Source: Rhodoferax potami (lineage in GTDB: Bacteria > Pseudomonadota > Gammaproteobacteria > Burkholderiales > Burkholderiaceae_C). Taken from it: 64,000 bases of DNA. Position numbers and translations under genes: made by a program. Within the stretch, counting starts at the first letter, position 1, and the number at the start of each line of letters is the position of its first letter. Shown piece after piece: positions 46,073-54,054 of the stretch. Under the pieces are notes generated by a model, which did not search any database, was not told where the DNA came from, and was given only the letters and a program-made list of their open reading frames with translations. The DNA is taken from assembly GCF_032193765.1 (NCBI RefSeq), contig NZ_JAVBIJ010000001.1, positions 62,001 to 126,000 of the forward strand, read 5' to 3'.

Positions 46073-47335
46073 ATGGCTCTTTCTGCTTTCGCGCGCCGGT
46101 TTGCCGCTGCATGTGCTCTGTGCGCAGGTGCAGGCGTGTTTGCGGGCGAAGTCGAGGTGCTGCACTACTGGACCTCAGGCGGTGAAGCCAAGTCGGTGGT
46201 CGAGCTCAAAGACATGATGGGAAAACGTGGCCACACCTGGCGCGACTTCACCGTGACCGGTGGCGGTGGCCAGAATGCCATGGCCGTACTCAAGCAGCGT
46301 GTGCTGGCTGGCAATGCGCCCGCAGCCGCCAATATCAAGGGGCCTGCCATTCAGGAGTGGGCAGAGCTCGGTGTCTTGAGCAACCTGGACGCGATGGCGT
46401 CTTTCGAGAAGTGGGACGAAACGCTCCCCAAGGTCGTTGCTGACCAAATGAAATACAAAGGCCGCTATGTGGCCGTCCCGGTCAATGTGCACCGGGTGAA
46501 TTGGTTGTGGGCCAACTCCGCCGTGCTGAAAAAAGCAGGCGTTGCCGCGTTGCCCAAAACCTATGATGAGTTTTTTGCTGCCGCTGACAAAATCAAGGCC
46601 GCAGGCCTGATCCCTCTGGCCCACGGTGGCCAAGACTGGCAAGACTTCACGGTGTTCGAGTCCGTGGTGCTGGGCGTGGGCGGTGCAAGCCTTTACGACA
46701 AGGCACTGGTCAAACTCGACCGGGCTGCCATCAACAGCGATGACATGAAAAAGGCGCTGGAAACCTTCCGCCGCCTCAAGGCTTACACCGATACCGCCTC
46801 CGGCGGCCGCGACTGGAACGTCACCACCGAGCTGGTGATCAATGGCAAAGCCGGTTTCCAATTCATGGGCGACTGGGCCAAAGGCGAGTTCCTGGCCGCA
46901 GGCCAGACACCGGGCAAAGAGTTCACTTGCTCGGCAGCGCCCGGCACGGCCAATGCCTACACCTTCAACGTCGACTCTTTTGCCATGTTCCAGCTCAAAG
47001 GCTGGGAGGCCCAAAAGGCACAGGGCTACCTAGCCTATTTGTTGATGGGCAAAGAGTTCCAGGAAAAGTTCAATCTGCGCAAGGGCTCTATCCCGGTGCG
47101 CATGGGCATGAACATGGAGAAGTTTGACGACTGCGCCAAGACCTCCAGCAAAGACTTTGTAGCCACGTCCGCTTCGGGCTCACTGGTTCCGTCCGTGGCG
47201 CATGGCATGGCATTGCCGTCCTCGCAGCAAGCGTCCATGCGCGCTGCGGTGAGCGAGTTCTGGAATAACGACAAGCTGAGCGTGAGCGAAGCCGTCGCCA
47301 AATTGGTCGCAGTCAGCGCGCCAAAGCAAAAGTAA
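46073..47335 (+). CDS. Sugar ABC transporter substrate-binding protein 2 (tandem paralogue)
   Basis: 420 residues. Close paralogue of the gene before it: EVLHYWTSGGEAKSVVELKD, PVNVHRVNWLWANSAVLKKAG and FQFMGDWAKGEF recur almost unchanged. ATG 46073 with CAGG upstream is preferred; an in-frame GTG at 46052 is possible. Codon use is more mixed than in the first copy, suggesting lower expression or a different age. Only one permease pair follows, so both receptors probably serve the same channel with different affinity or ligand. Confidence 0.9.
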   Translation: MALSAFARRFAAACALCAGAGVFAGEVEVLHYWTSGGEAKSVVELKDMMGKRGHTWRDFTVTGGGGQNAMAVLKQRVLAGNAPAAANIKGPAIQEWAELGVLSNLDAMASFEKWDETLPKVVADQMKYKGRYVAVPVNVHRVNWLWANSAVLKKAGVAALPKTYDEFFAAADKIKAAGLIPLAHGGQDWQDFTVFESVVLGVGGASLYDKALVKLDRAAINSDDMKKALETFRRLKAYTDTASGGRDWNVTTELVINGKAGFQFMGDWAKGEFLAAGQTPGKEFTCSAAPGTANAYTFNVDSFAMFQLKGWEAQKAQGYLAYLLMGKEFQEKFNLRKGSIPVRMGMNMEKFDDCAKTSSKDFVATSASGSLVPSVAHGMALPSSQQASMRAAVSEFWNNDKLSVSEAVAKLVAVSAPKQK

Positions 47336-47340
47336 GACTT

Positions 47341-48219
47341 ATGAAAACCATCGAAAACATCCTCCCCAAGCTGGTGATTGCCCCGGGCTTTGTGCTCGGA
47401 TTCGCCTTCATTTACGGATTCATGATCTGGAACGGCATCCTGTCGGTCACCGGCTCGCGCATGCTGCCCAACTACGACGAGTTCGTAGGCTTGGAGCAGT
47501 ACGTGCGCCTCTGGGAAATGGACCGCTGGTATGTGGCCTTGAAAAACCTGGGCATCTTCAGCGTGTTGTACGTGGGCGGCTCCATGGCCCTCGGCATGGG
47601 CCTGGCGATTTTCCTGGACCAGAAAATCCGCGCTGAAGGCGTGCTGCGCACCATTTACCTGTACCCCATGGCCTTGTCGTTCATCGTGACCGGCACCGCG
47701 TGGAAATGGATTTTGAACCCCAGCCTCGGCCTCGAAAAACTGATGCACGACTTTGGGTGGACCAGCTTCAGCTTCGACTGGCTGGTGCAGTCTGACACCG
47801 CTATCTACTGCGTGGTGATTGCCGGTATCTGGCAGTCCGCCGGTTTTGCCATGGCTTTGTCGTTGGCTGGCCTGCGCGGCATTGATGACAGCATCATCAA
47901 AGCGGCCCAGATCGACGGCGCATCCTTGCCCCGCATCTACTGGCGCATCATTCTGCCGATCCTGCGCCCGGTGGTGTTTTCTACCGTGTTGGTGTTGTCG
48001 CACTTGTCTATCAAGAGCTTTGACTTGGTCATGGCGCTCACCTCCGGCGGACCCGGCTACGCGTCTGACGTGCCTGCCACCTTCATGTACGTGATGAGCT
48101 TTACCCGCGGCCAGATCGGCCTGGGTGCAGCCAGCGCCACCATGATGCTGGTGTTTGTGGCCGCCCTTGTGGTGCCCTACCTGTACAGCGAATTGCGCAC
48201 CAAACCCCACGACCGTTAA
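47341..48219 (+). CDS. gtsB: Sugar ABC transporter permease 1 (GtsB-like)
   Basis: 292 residues with six membrane segments. The EAA loop is IIKAAQIDGASLPRIYWRIILPIL, the MalF-type permease signature. It starts 5 bases after the second receptor gene. Its stop codon lies in the first unit of a short tandem repeat that separates it from gtsC. Confidence 0.93.
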   Translation: MKTIENILPKLVIAPGFVLGFAFIYGFMIWNGILSVTGSRMLPNYDEFVGLEQYVRLWEMDRWYVALKNLGIFSVLYVGGSMALGMGLAIFLDQKIRAEGVLRTIYLYPMALSFIVTGTAWKWILNPSLGLEKLMHDFGWTSFSFDWLVQSDTAIYCVVIAGIWQSAGFAMALSLAGLRGIDDSIIKAAQIDGASLPRIYWRIILPILRPVVFSTVLVLSHLSIKSFDLVMALTSGGPGYASDVPATFMYVMSFTRGQIGLGAASATMMLVFVAALVVPYLYSELRTKPHDR

Positions 48220-48259
48220 TCCACGACCGTTACTTACGACCGTCCTCCACGATCGCACC
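48207..48259 (+). repeat. Short tandem repeat across the gtsB stop codon
   Basis: Four imperfect units of 12-14 bases built on CCACGACCGTTA (48207-48220, 48221-48234, 48235-48246, 48247-48259). The first contains the gtsB stop codon, and the last ends just before the gtsC start. Confidence 0.75.
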
Positions 48260-48261
48260 TT

Positions 48262-49116
48262 ATGCTGACCAAAAACCTACCCCGCATCCTGATCTACGCC
48301 ACGCTGCTGCTGGCCGCCTTCTTCTTTTTGGCGCCGCTGTACGTGATGTTGGCCACCTCGTTCAAGGACGCCGAGCAAATCCGCTCCGGCAACTTGCTGA
48401 GCCTGCCCACCTCGCTCAACTTTGACGCCTGGTCTGCCGCTTGGTCCACCGCCTGTACCGGTGTGGACTGCCGCGGTTTGCAACCCTTCTTCACCAACTC
48501 CATCATCATGGCCGTGCCTGCGGTGTTGATCTCTACCGCGTGGGGCGCTATCAACGGCTACGTGCTGAGCATGTGGAAGTTCAAAGGCAGTGAAGTGCTG
48601 TTCGGCTTCATGTTGTTTGGTGTGTTCATGCCCTTCCAGGTGGTGCTGTTGCCCATGAGCCAAGTGCTCGGTTTTCTGGGCCTGTCCAGCTCGCTGGGTG
48701 GCTTGATCTTGGTGCACTGCATTGCCGGTTTGGCTGGTACTACGCTGTTCTTCCGCAACTACTACACCGCTATCCCCAAAGAACTGGTGAACGCTGCGCG
48801 CATTGACGGCGCTGGTTTCTGGCGCATCTTCTTCCGCATCGTGGTGCCCATGTCTACCCCGATCCTGATGGTGACGCTCATCTGGCAATTCACCAACATC
48901 TGGAACGACTTCCTGTTCGGCGTGGCCTTCAGCGGCGCAGACAGCAAGCCCATCACCGTCGGCCTGAACAACATGGCCAACACCTCCAGCAGTGTCAAAA
49001 GCTACAACGTCGACATGGCTGCGGCCGTGATTGCAGGTCTCCCCACCATGTTGGTCTACGTACTGGCAGGTCAATACTTCGTGAAAGGTCTCACCGCTGG
49101 CGCGGTGAAAGGATAA
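48262..49116 (+). CDS. gtsC: Sugar ABC transporter permease 2 (GtsC-like)
   Basis: 284 residues, six membrane segments, MalG-type EAA loop ELVNAARIDGAGFWRIFFRIVVPM. Partner of the gtsB product in the importer channel. The ATPase gene follows after 3 bases. Confidence 0.93.
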   Translation: MLTKNLPRILIYATLLLAAFFFLAPLYVMLATSFKDAEQIRSGNLLSLPTSLNFDAWSAAWSTACTGVDCRGLQPFFTNSIIMAVPAVLISTAWGAINGYVLSMWKFKGSEVLFGFMLFGVFMPFQVVLLPMSQVLGFLGLSSSLGGLILVHCIAGLAGTTLFFRNYYTAIPKELVNAARIDGAGFWRIFFRIVVPMSTPILMVTLIWQFTNIWNDFLFGVAFSGADSKPITVGLNNMANTSSSVKSYNVDMAAAVIAGLPTMLVYVLAGQYFVKGLTAGAVKG

Positions 49117-49119
49117 AAA

Positions 49120-50196
49120 ATGGCAGCTTCTCTCCAAATCGCAGGCATCCGCAAAGTTTTCGGCAAGGGCGACAAAGCCGTTGAAGTCCTGAAAAAGATC
49201 GAAATCGACGTCGCCCCCGGCGAGTTCCTGATCCTGGTAGGCCCCTCTGGCTGCGGCAAGTCCACCTTGCTTAACATCATTGCGGGCCTGGAAGAGCCAT
49301 CTGAAGGTGAACTGCGCATTGCCGGTAAAAACGTGGTGGGCGTAGCCCCTGCGCAGCGCGACATCGCCATGGTGTTCCAGAGCTACGCGCTGTACCCCAC
49401 CATGAGCGTGGCCGACAACATCGGCTTCGCGCTGGAAATGCGCAAGGTGCCCGTAGAGCAGCGCAAAAAGCGCATTGCCGAAGTGGCTGCCATGCTGCAA
49501 ATAGAACACTTGCTGGACCGCCGCCCAGCGCAGCTGTCTGGTGGCCAGCGCCAGCGTGTGGCCATGGGCCGCGCATTGGCACGTGACCCCCAGCTCTTCT
49601 TGTTTGACGAGCCGCTCTCCAACTTGGACGCCAAGCTCCGCGTGGAAATGCGCGCCGAAATCAAGCGCTTGCACCAGGTGTCTGGCATCACCAGCGTGTA
49701 CGTGACACACGACCAGATCGAAGCCATGACCCTGGGCAGCCGCATCGCGGTCATGAAGGACGGCATCCTGCAACAAATCGGTACACCCGACGACATCTAC
49801 AACCGCCCGTCCAACACCTACGTGGCCACCTTCATCGGCTCGCCCACCATGAACCTGATCAAGGGCCATGTAGAAGTGCCCGGTGCGCAAGGCCGCTTTA
49901 CTTTCAACGGCAGCACCCTGGAGCTGGCAACCCCAGCCACTGGCGACGCCACCCTGGGCGTGCGCCCCGAGCACATTGAGCTCATCACTGGCGATGCCGC
50001 TTGGCGCGGCGAAGTGGCGGTGGTGGAGCCCACAGGCGCTGACACCTATGTGGTGGTGAAAACCGCTGCTGGTGAAGTGACTGTGCGCACCGCCCCGAGC
50101 GCTTCTTGGAAAGCCGGCGACCAAGTCGGCCTGCGCGTGAACCCTGCCAACACCAACTGGTTTAGCACTGCGACGGGTGTGCGTTTGGACGTTTAA
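49120..50196 (+). CDS. gtsD: Sugar ABC transporter ATP-binding protein (UgpC/MalK type)
   Basis: 358 residues. Walker A GPSGCGKSTLLNI, signature LSGGQRQRVAMGRAL, Walker B LFLFDEPLSNLD, H-loop VTHDQIEAM, then a MalK-type regulatory (TOBE) C-terminal domain (STLELATPATGDATLGVRPEHIEL). Energises the GtsBC channel. Last gene of the operon, followed by a strong terminator. Confidence 0.94.
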   Translation: MAASLQIAGIRKVFGKGDKAVEVLKKIEIDVAPGEFLILVGPSGCGKSTLLNIIAGLEEPSEGELRIAGKNVVGVAPAQRDIAMVFQSYALYPTMSVADNIGFALEMRKVPVEQRKKRIAEVAAMLQIEHLLDRRPAQLSGGQRQRVAMGRALARDPQLFLFDEPLSNLDAKLRVEMRAEIKRLHQVSGITSVYVTHDQIEAMTLGSRIAVMKDGILQQIGTPDDIYNRPSNTYVATFIGSPTMNLIKGHVEVPGAQGRFTFNGSTLELATPATGDATLGVRPEHIELITGDAAWRGEVAVVEPTGADTYVVVKTAAGEVTVRTAPSASWKAGDQVGLRVNPANTNWFSTATGVRLDV

Positions 50197-50213
50197 GTCT
50201 TCAAGCCACTAAC

Positions 50214-50254
50214 AAAAAGCCGGGCTGCCCTGATGGGGCAGCCCGGCTTTTTTT
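50214..50254 (+). terminator. Intrinsic terminator of the sugar importer operon
   Basis: Stem GCCGGGCTGCCC and GGGCAGCCCGGC with a short loop, flanked by A5 before and T7 after. The symmetry lets it stop transcription from both directions. Confidence 0.95.
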
Positions 50255-50349
50255 GTATTACTTTTGAGATGTCGTCGGAGATCTCGTTTTCTAGTCCGGA
50301 ATTAATGCTTCAGAGTAAAAATTTTTGCTTGATCTTCACCGATGTACAG

Positions 50350-50637
50350 CTATTGATAATGCGGCGCACTGATGCGAAGCAGAGCAATTGTTCTCTGGTG
50401 AATATTTAAGCCATCTCTGTAGTGTGTGATGCTGACGTTGTTTAAGTTATCCCCAAAGTAGTTCCGCATCACTTCGTTGGTTAATGTGATCATGTTTGTA
50501 TAAGCGTTTCGGCGTAACTGAACGGCGATAACCTTGTTTTCCTGAAAGTAGTAGGCGACTTCAAAGTGCTCATGTCGCATAGTGTTTCTCGCTTGGCTAG
50601 TATGTTGCAGCGGTATTTGCTGTAGTACAGGTACCAA
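50350..50637 (-). CDS. Small protein of unknown function in an AT-rich segment
   Basis: 95 residues if started at 50637, or 76 from ATG 50580 (MRHEHFEVAYYFQ), which I find equally likely. Mixed charged and aromatic residues, no signal, no membrane segment, no motif I recognise. Codon use is more AT-rich than the neighbours. It may not be a real gene; it is kept because the frame is intact and composition-consistent with the unknown gene upstream. Confidence 0.4.
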   Translation of the reverse strand: MVPVLQQIPLQHTSQARNTMRHEHFEVAYYFQENKVIAVQLRRNAYTNMITLTNEVMRNYFGDNLNNVSITHYRDGLNIHQRTIALLRISAPHYQ

Positions 50638-50694
50638 AACACTATCAAATTTGTCCGTCTTACGGCCTATTTTCAGTTGTTCAGCGTAGTTCGG

Positions 50695-51774
50695 TTAAAG
50701 CGATTGCCGCTTTTGGTCTGCTGATTTCTTCAACTTGTTGAACATTGCGGTTTCCATGTATGTAATCAGAAAGTCCTGACCATTTCCCAACACCTCGATT
50801 TCTATTGATATCCCTGAGGTTTCGAAACGGGCATAGCCAGCCCCTTTCTCAGGGATCGGGGAGCCATCCACTCTCTTGTATTTGCTGGCAAGAACACGGT
50901 AAGCGTCTATCGCAGCAGTGTTTTTGGGCCCGTCCTTTACACCTACGTAGAGAGTTTTAACCTTTTCCTCAAGATTGCGGCACTCTGCGACTATCGAACT
51001 GGCTCCGGGATAAAAGCGACCTGGATCCTTAGCTTTAACTTCGATTGTGTCTGTTGAGAATATTGTTTGTTTCCCCAGCACGTTCATGCTTCGCTCGAGT
51101 CGTCTCAGAGAAGCCCTACCTTCGAGTTCATTATTTGCCTCGAAGCAAGTACTGACACCTACGGCAACGCCAAGTGGCCTGACCGAAGCTCGTTTGATTT
51201 CGATTTGGCGTGTTTGACTCAGCTCGTAACTTCGAAATTCAACGAAAACTCTGTCTCGCCCCATCCACATGTTTACTGAGGCATTTGACTTGTAGACGGT
51301 GACACGAGGGACGCTTGGGCTGTTGGTATCCTTGTACACCGTAGTCCACTCACTTCCCTTCGCAGTTGCCCTACTCGCTAGCTCAGATAGTAGTTCTCGC
51401 ATCGCCGTGGCATTAGGTTCACCTAAATTGCTTGGCACGAAAACCACATCTAAGTTTTCTATCGTGTCATTTGGATTGGAGCAGGAATTGATTGCTTTGA
51501 CATACCCGTTCCACTGGATGTCGTACAAAATCCCGTATATGTAGCCACCATCAGAGGTTGGCGACCAAGTCGTTCTTTGGAGGTTGCTAGCGAGTTCGGC
51601 ACAAGTAGTCTTACGCGCAATGAGGCCAAAAGGATTCGCGAGATTTAAGGTGGTCCCCGGTTTTACTTGTACGTAGTTTGGGGCTGGGTTCTCGGCGGGT
51701 TGAGCCACTGCAGATATTGCAACAAATGAAAGGGCCAGCGCTGTGGCTCTGACATTTATGGTTTTTTTGTACAT
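50695..51774 (-). CDS. Exported protein of unknown function in an AT-rich segment
   Basis: 359 residues. Signal peptide ALALSFVAISAVAQ ending near residue 25, then a soluble domain with cysteines at TTCAELA, NSCSNPN, STCFEAN and AECRNLE, possibly two disulfides. No family recognised. Codon and base use (many AAT, TTT, AAG/AAA and TCT codons) differ clearly from the GC-rich neighbours, which suggests recent transfer. It has 157 bases upstream without another gene. Confidence 0.62.
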   Translation of the reverse strand: MYKKTINVRATALALSFVAISAVAQPAENPAPNYVQVKPGTTLNLANPFGLIARKTTCAELASNLQRTTWSPTSDGGYIYGILYDIQWNGYVKAINSCSNPNDTIENLDVVFVPSNLGEPNATAMRELLSELASRATAKGSEWTTVYKDTNSPSVPRVTVYKSNASVNMWMGRDRVFVEFRSYELSQTRQIEIKRASVRPLGVAVGVSTCFEANNELEGRASLRRLERSMNVLGKQTIFSTDTIEVKAKDPGRFYPGASSIVAECRNLEEKVKTLYVGVKDGPKNTAAIDAYRVLASKYKRVDGSPIPEKGAGYARFETSGISIEIEVLGNGQDFLITYMETAMFNKLKKSADQKRQSL

Positions 51775-51931
51775 ATTTGACTTTTGAACTAAATGAAATT
51801 TAGCCGGTACTTGCCATAGGGCTGCTATCTTGAATACCAGATCCGGCCTTGTCCTTGATAGCCTCGTATCCTTTGATTTTTCGGAGCTTTCAATTTTTTA
51901 ACGGAGGCTGATCGTCAAATTCTTTCTACGC

Positions 51932-53308
51932 TCACCCCTGCAACGGCAACTCCAACCGAATCGTCAACCCATGCGGCAATGTCGTCTGCGCTGTTGCCGT
52001 GCCGTTATGCCGCCGCGCGATTTCCGCCACGATGGACAGGCCTAAGCCGCAGCCGCCGGGGAGTTCGCTGGCGCGCCAGAAGCGTTCAAACACGCGCTCC
52101 AGGTGCTCGGTCGAGAGGCCGGGGCCGGTGTCTTCCACGTCCAGCCAGCAGTAGCCGTTGTGCACCGTGGTGCGCAGCGTGACCACGGCGCCTTTGCCGG
52201 CGTAGCGCAGGGCGTTGTCGATCAGGTTACTCAGCACTTCGCGTAGCAGCAGCTTGTCGGCTGGCACCATGACGCTGTCTTCGCCCTCAAAGCCGAGGTC
52301 TACGCCAGCGGCCAAGGCGCGGCGGGTCCATTCGCGGGCCACCTCGCGCGCCAGAGACGCTGCATCCACCGGCACCAAACTCACCTCTGCCTCGGTGCGG
52401 GCCAACGACAGCAGCTGGTGCACCAGGTGGGCGCTGCGCTGGGCGCCGGTGTGCACTTTGGTCAGGCGTTGTTGCAGGGCCTCGGGGTCTTTTTCTTGCA
52501 TGGCCAGTTCGGTCTGGCTGATCAGGCCCGCAAGCGGGGTGCGCAGTTGGTGGGCGGCATCGTTCAAAAAGCGCTTTTCCTGGCTCAGGCTACGGCGCAG
52601 GGTGGTGAGCAGCTGGTTCAGGGTGTTGGCCAGTGAGTGCACTTCCTCCGGCGCTTGCGTCATCTCGATGGGCGAGAGCGACGCCATATTTCGGTTGGCC
52701 AGTTGCGCCTCCAGCCGCTCCAGCGGGGCCAAGCCACGGCGTATGCCCTCGTACACCAGCACGCTGAGCACGGCGCCCAAAATCAAAAGCGGAAAGAGCA
52801 CATCGCGCACCAGCTCGCGGGCGATGCGCTGCTGCGCCACCAGGCTCTTGGCCACCTGCACCCGCATGCGCTGGTCGGTAAAGCCATCGCCAAAGCTCAG
52901 GTCGATGGAGGCCACGCGCATGGGCTTGCCGTCCATCACCACCTCGTACAGCACGGGCTCGTTGGCGGGGGAGTACAGGTCAGGTGTTTGGCCGGGGATT
53001 TTGGTGTTGCCCAGCAAAAAACTGCCGGGCGGGGACGACACCATATAGGCCACGCGGTCGTCCGGGTCTTGCTCAATGATGTCGCGCGCTGCGCGCGGAA
53101 AGTCGATCAACAAGCCCGAGCCCATGGGCTTGACCTGCCGCGCCAGCGAGCGCACCGATTGGGTGAGCGACTGGTCAATTGTTTTCTCGGCATAGGCCAG
53201 CGCCACCCGGAATGCCAGAGCGCCGCCCATGAGCCACAGCACCAGCTGCGGCAGCAGCAGCCAGATCAGCAGCTGCCGCTTGAGCGAGAAGCGAGCCGGG
53301 CGGCTCAC
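51932..53308 (-). CDS. Membrane sensor histidine kinase (TctE/QseC type)
   Basis: 458 residues. Membrane segments at about 12-33 and 165-185 bracket a periplasmic 2CSK-N-like sensor region. H-box DAAHQLRTPLAGL, N-box EVLSNLIDNALRYAG, G-boxes DTGPGLS and GCGLGLSIV. GTG start at 53308 overlaps the response regulator stop (GTGA). TctE kinases usually control tricarboxylate uptake, but no transporter is near. Confidence 0.92.
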   Translation of the reverse strand: MSRPARFSLKRQLLIWLLLPQLVLWLMGGALAFRVALAYAEKTIDQSLTQSVRSLARQVKPMGSGLLIDFPRAARDIIEQDPDDRVAYMVSSPPGSFLLGNTKIPGQTPDLYSPANEPVLYEVVMDGKPMRVASIDLSFGDGFTDQRMRVQVAKSLVAQQRIARELVRDVLFPLLILGAVLSVLVYEGIRRGLAPLERLEAQLANRNMASLSPIEMTQAPEEVHSLANTLNQLLTTLRRSLSQEKRFLNDAAHQLRTPLAGLISQTELAMQEKDPEALQQRLTKVHTGAQRSAHLVHQLLSLARTEAEVSLVPVDAASLAREVAREWTRRALAAGVDLGFEGEDSVMVPADKLLLREVLSNLIDNALRYAGKGAVVTLRTTVHNGYCWLDVEDTGPGLSTEHLERVFERFWRASELPGGCGLGLSIVAEIARRHNGTATAQTTLPHGLTIRLELPLQG

Positions 53309-54006
53309 GGAGTGTCCGATTCCAGCATGTAGCCCAAGCCCCGCACGTTGCGGATGCTCAGGCCGCTGTCGTTGAGCTTGCGGCGCAAGCGGTGCACATA
53401 AACCTCCAGCGCATTAGAGCCGGCAGCGCCGCCTTCTTGCGGCGCGGTTTGCCACACGGCCAGCACGTCTTCCCGGCCGACCACCTGGCCCATGTTGTTC
53501 ACCAGCAGCGAGAGCAAAGACCATTCGCGGTGGGTGAGCTCCATGGCTTCTTCGCCGAGCCAGCCCAGAGGCAGCACCGGGTCGAGGCGCAGGTTTTTGC
53601 TGGTGCTGCTTTGCACTTCGAGCGAACCGCCAAAGGCGGGCAGCCGCGAGCGGCGGAGCATGGCTTGCAGGCGGGCGAGCAGCTCCGCCATTTCAAAGGG
53701 TTTGGTGAGGTAGTCGTCAGCGCCAGCGTTCAGGCCTTGCACCCGGTCTTCCACGCCATCGCGCGCGGTGAGGATCAGTACCGGCAGCGCAGCCAAGCGC
53801 TGGCGTATCCAGATCAGCACGGTAATGCCGTCGACCACTGGCAAGCCCAGGTCGAGCACCACGCCGTCAAAACGGGTGGACTCCAGCAGGCTTTGGGCTT
53901 GGGCGCCGTCGCTGGCGCTGCTCACGCTGTGGCCGGCGTGCACCAGTTGCGCGCACAGGCCGTCGCGCAGCAATTCGTCGTCTTCAACAATCAGTAAATG
54001 GGCCAT
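53305..54006 (-). CDS. OmpR-type response regulator (TctD/QseB-like)
   Basis: 233 residues. Receiver: EDDELL pocket, phosphoacceptor in VVLDLGLPVVDG, Thr in ILTARDG, Lys in YLTKPFEM. C-terminal winged helix: ELTHREWSLLSLLVNN, EVYVHRLRRKL and RGLGYMLE. ATG 54006 is chosen because a longer start lacks family support. Coupled to the kinase by a 4-base overlap. Confidence 0.93.
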   Translation of the reverse strand: MAHLLIVEDDELLRDGLCAQLVHAGHSVSSASDGAQAQSLLESTRFDGVVLDLGLPVVDGITVLIWIRQRLAALPVLILTARDGVEDRVQGLNAGADDYLTKPFEMAELLARLQAMLRRSRLPAFGGSLEVQSSTSKNLRLDPVLPLGWLGEEAMELTHREWSLLSLLVNNMGQVVGREDVLAVWQTAPQEGGAAGSNALEVYVHRLRRKLNDSGLSIRNVRGLGYMLESDTP

Positions 54007-54054
54007 TCCCCAAGCATACCAAGGCAGGTGGCAAGCTTTGCTGCGGTGCAACTC

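Noticed and set aside
48277..50124. 615-residue open frame on the minus strand opposite the sugar transporter genes
   Set aside because: His/Gly/Val-rich composition typical of the reverse of GC-rich coding DNA, no domain, and it lies fully opposite three clear transporter genes.
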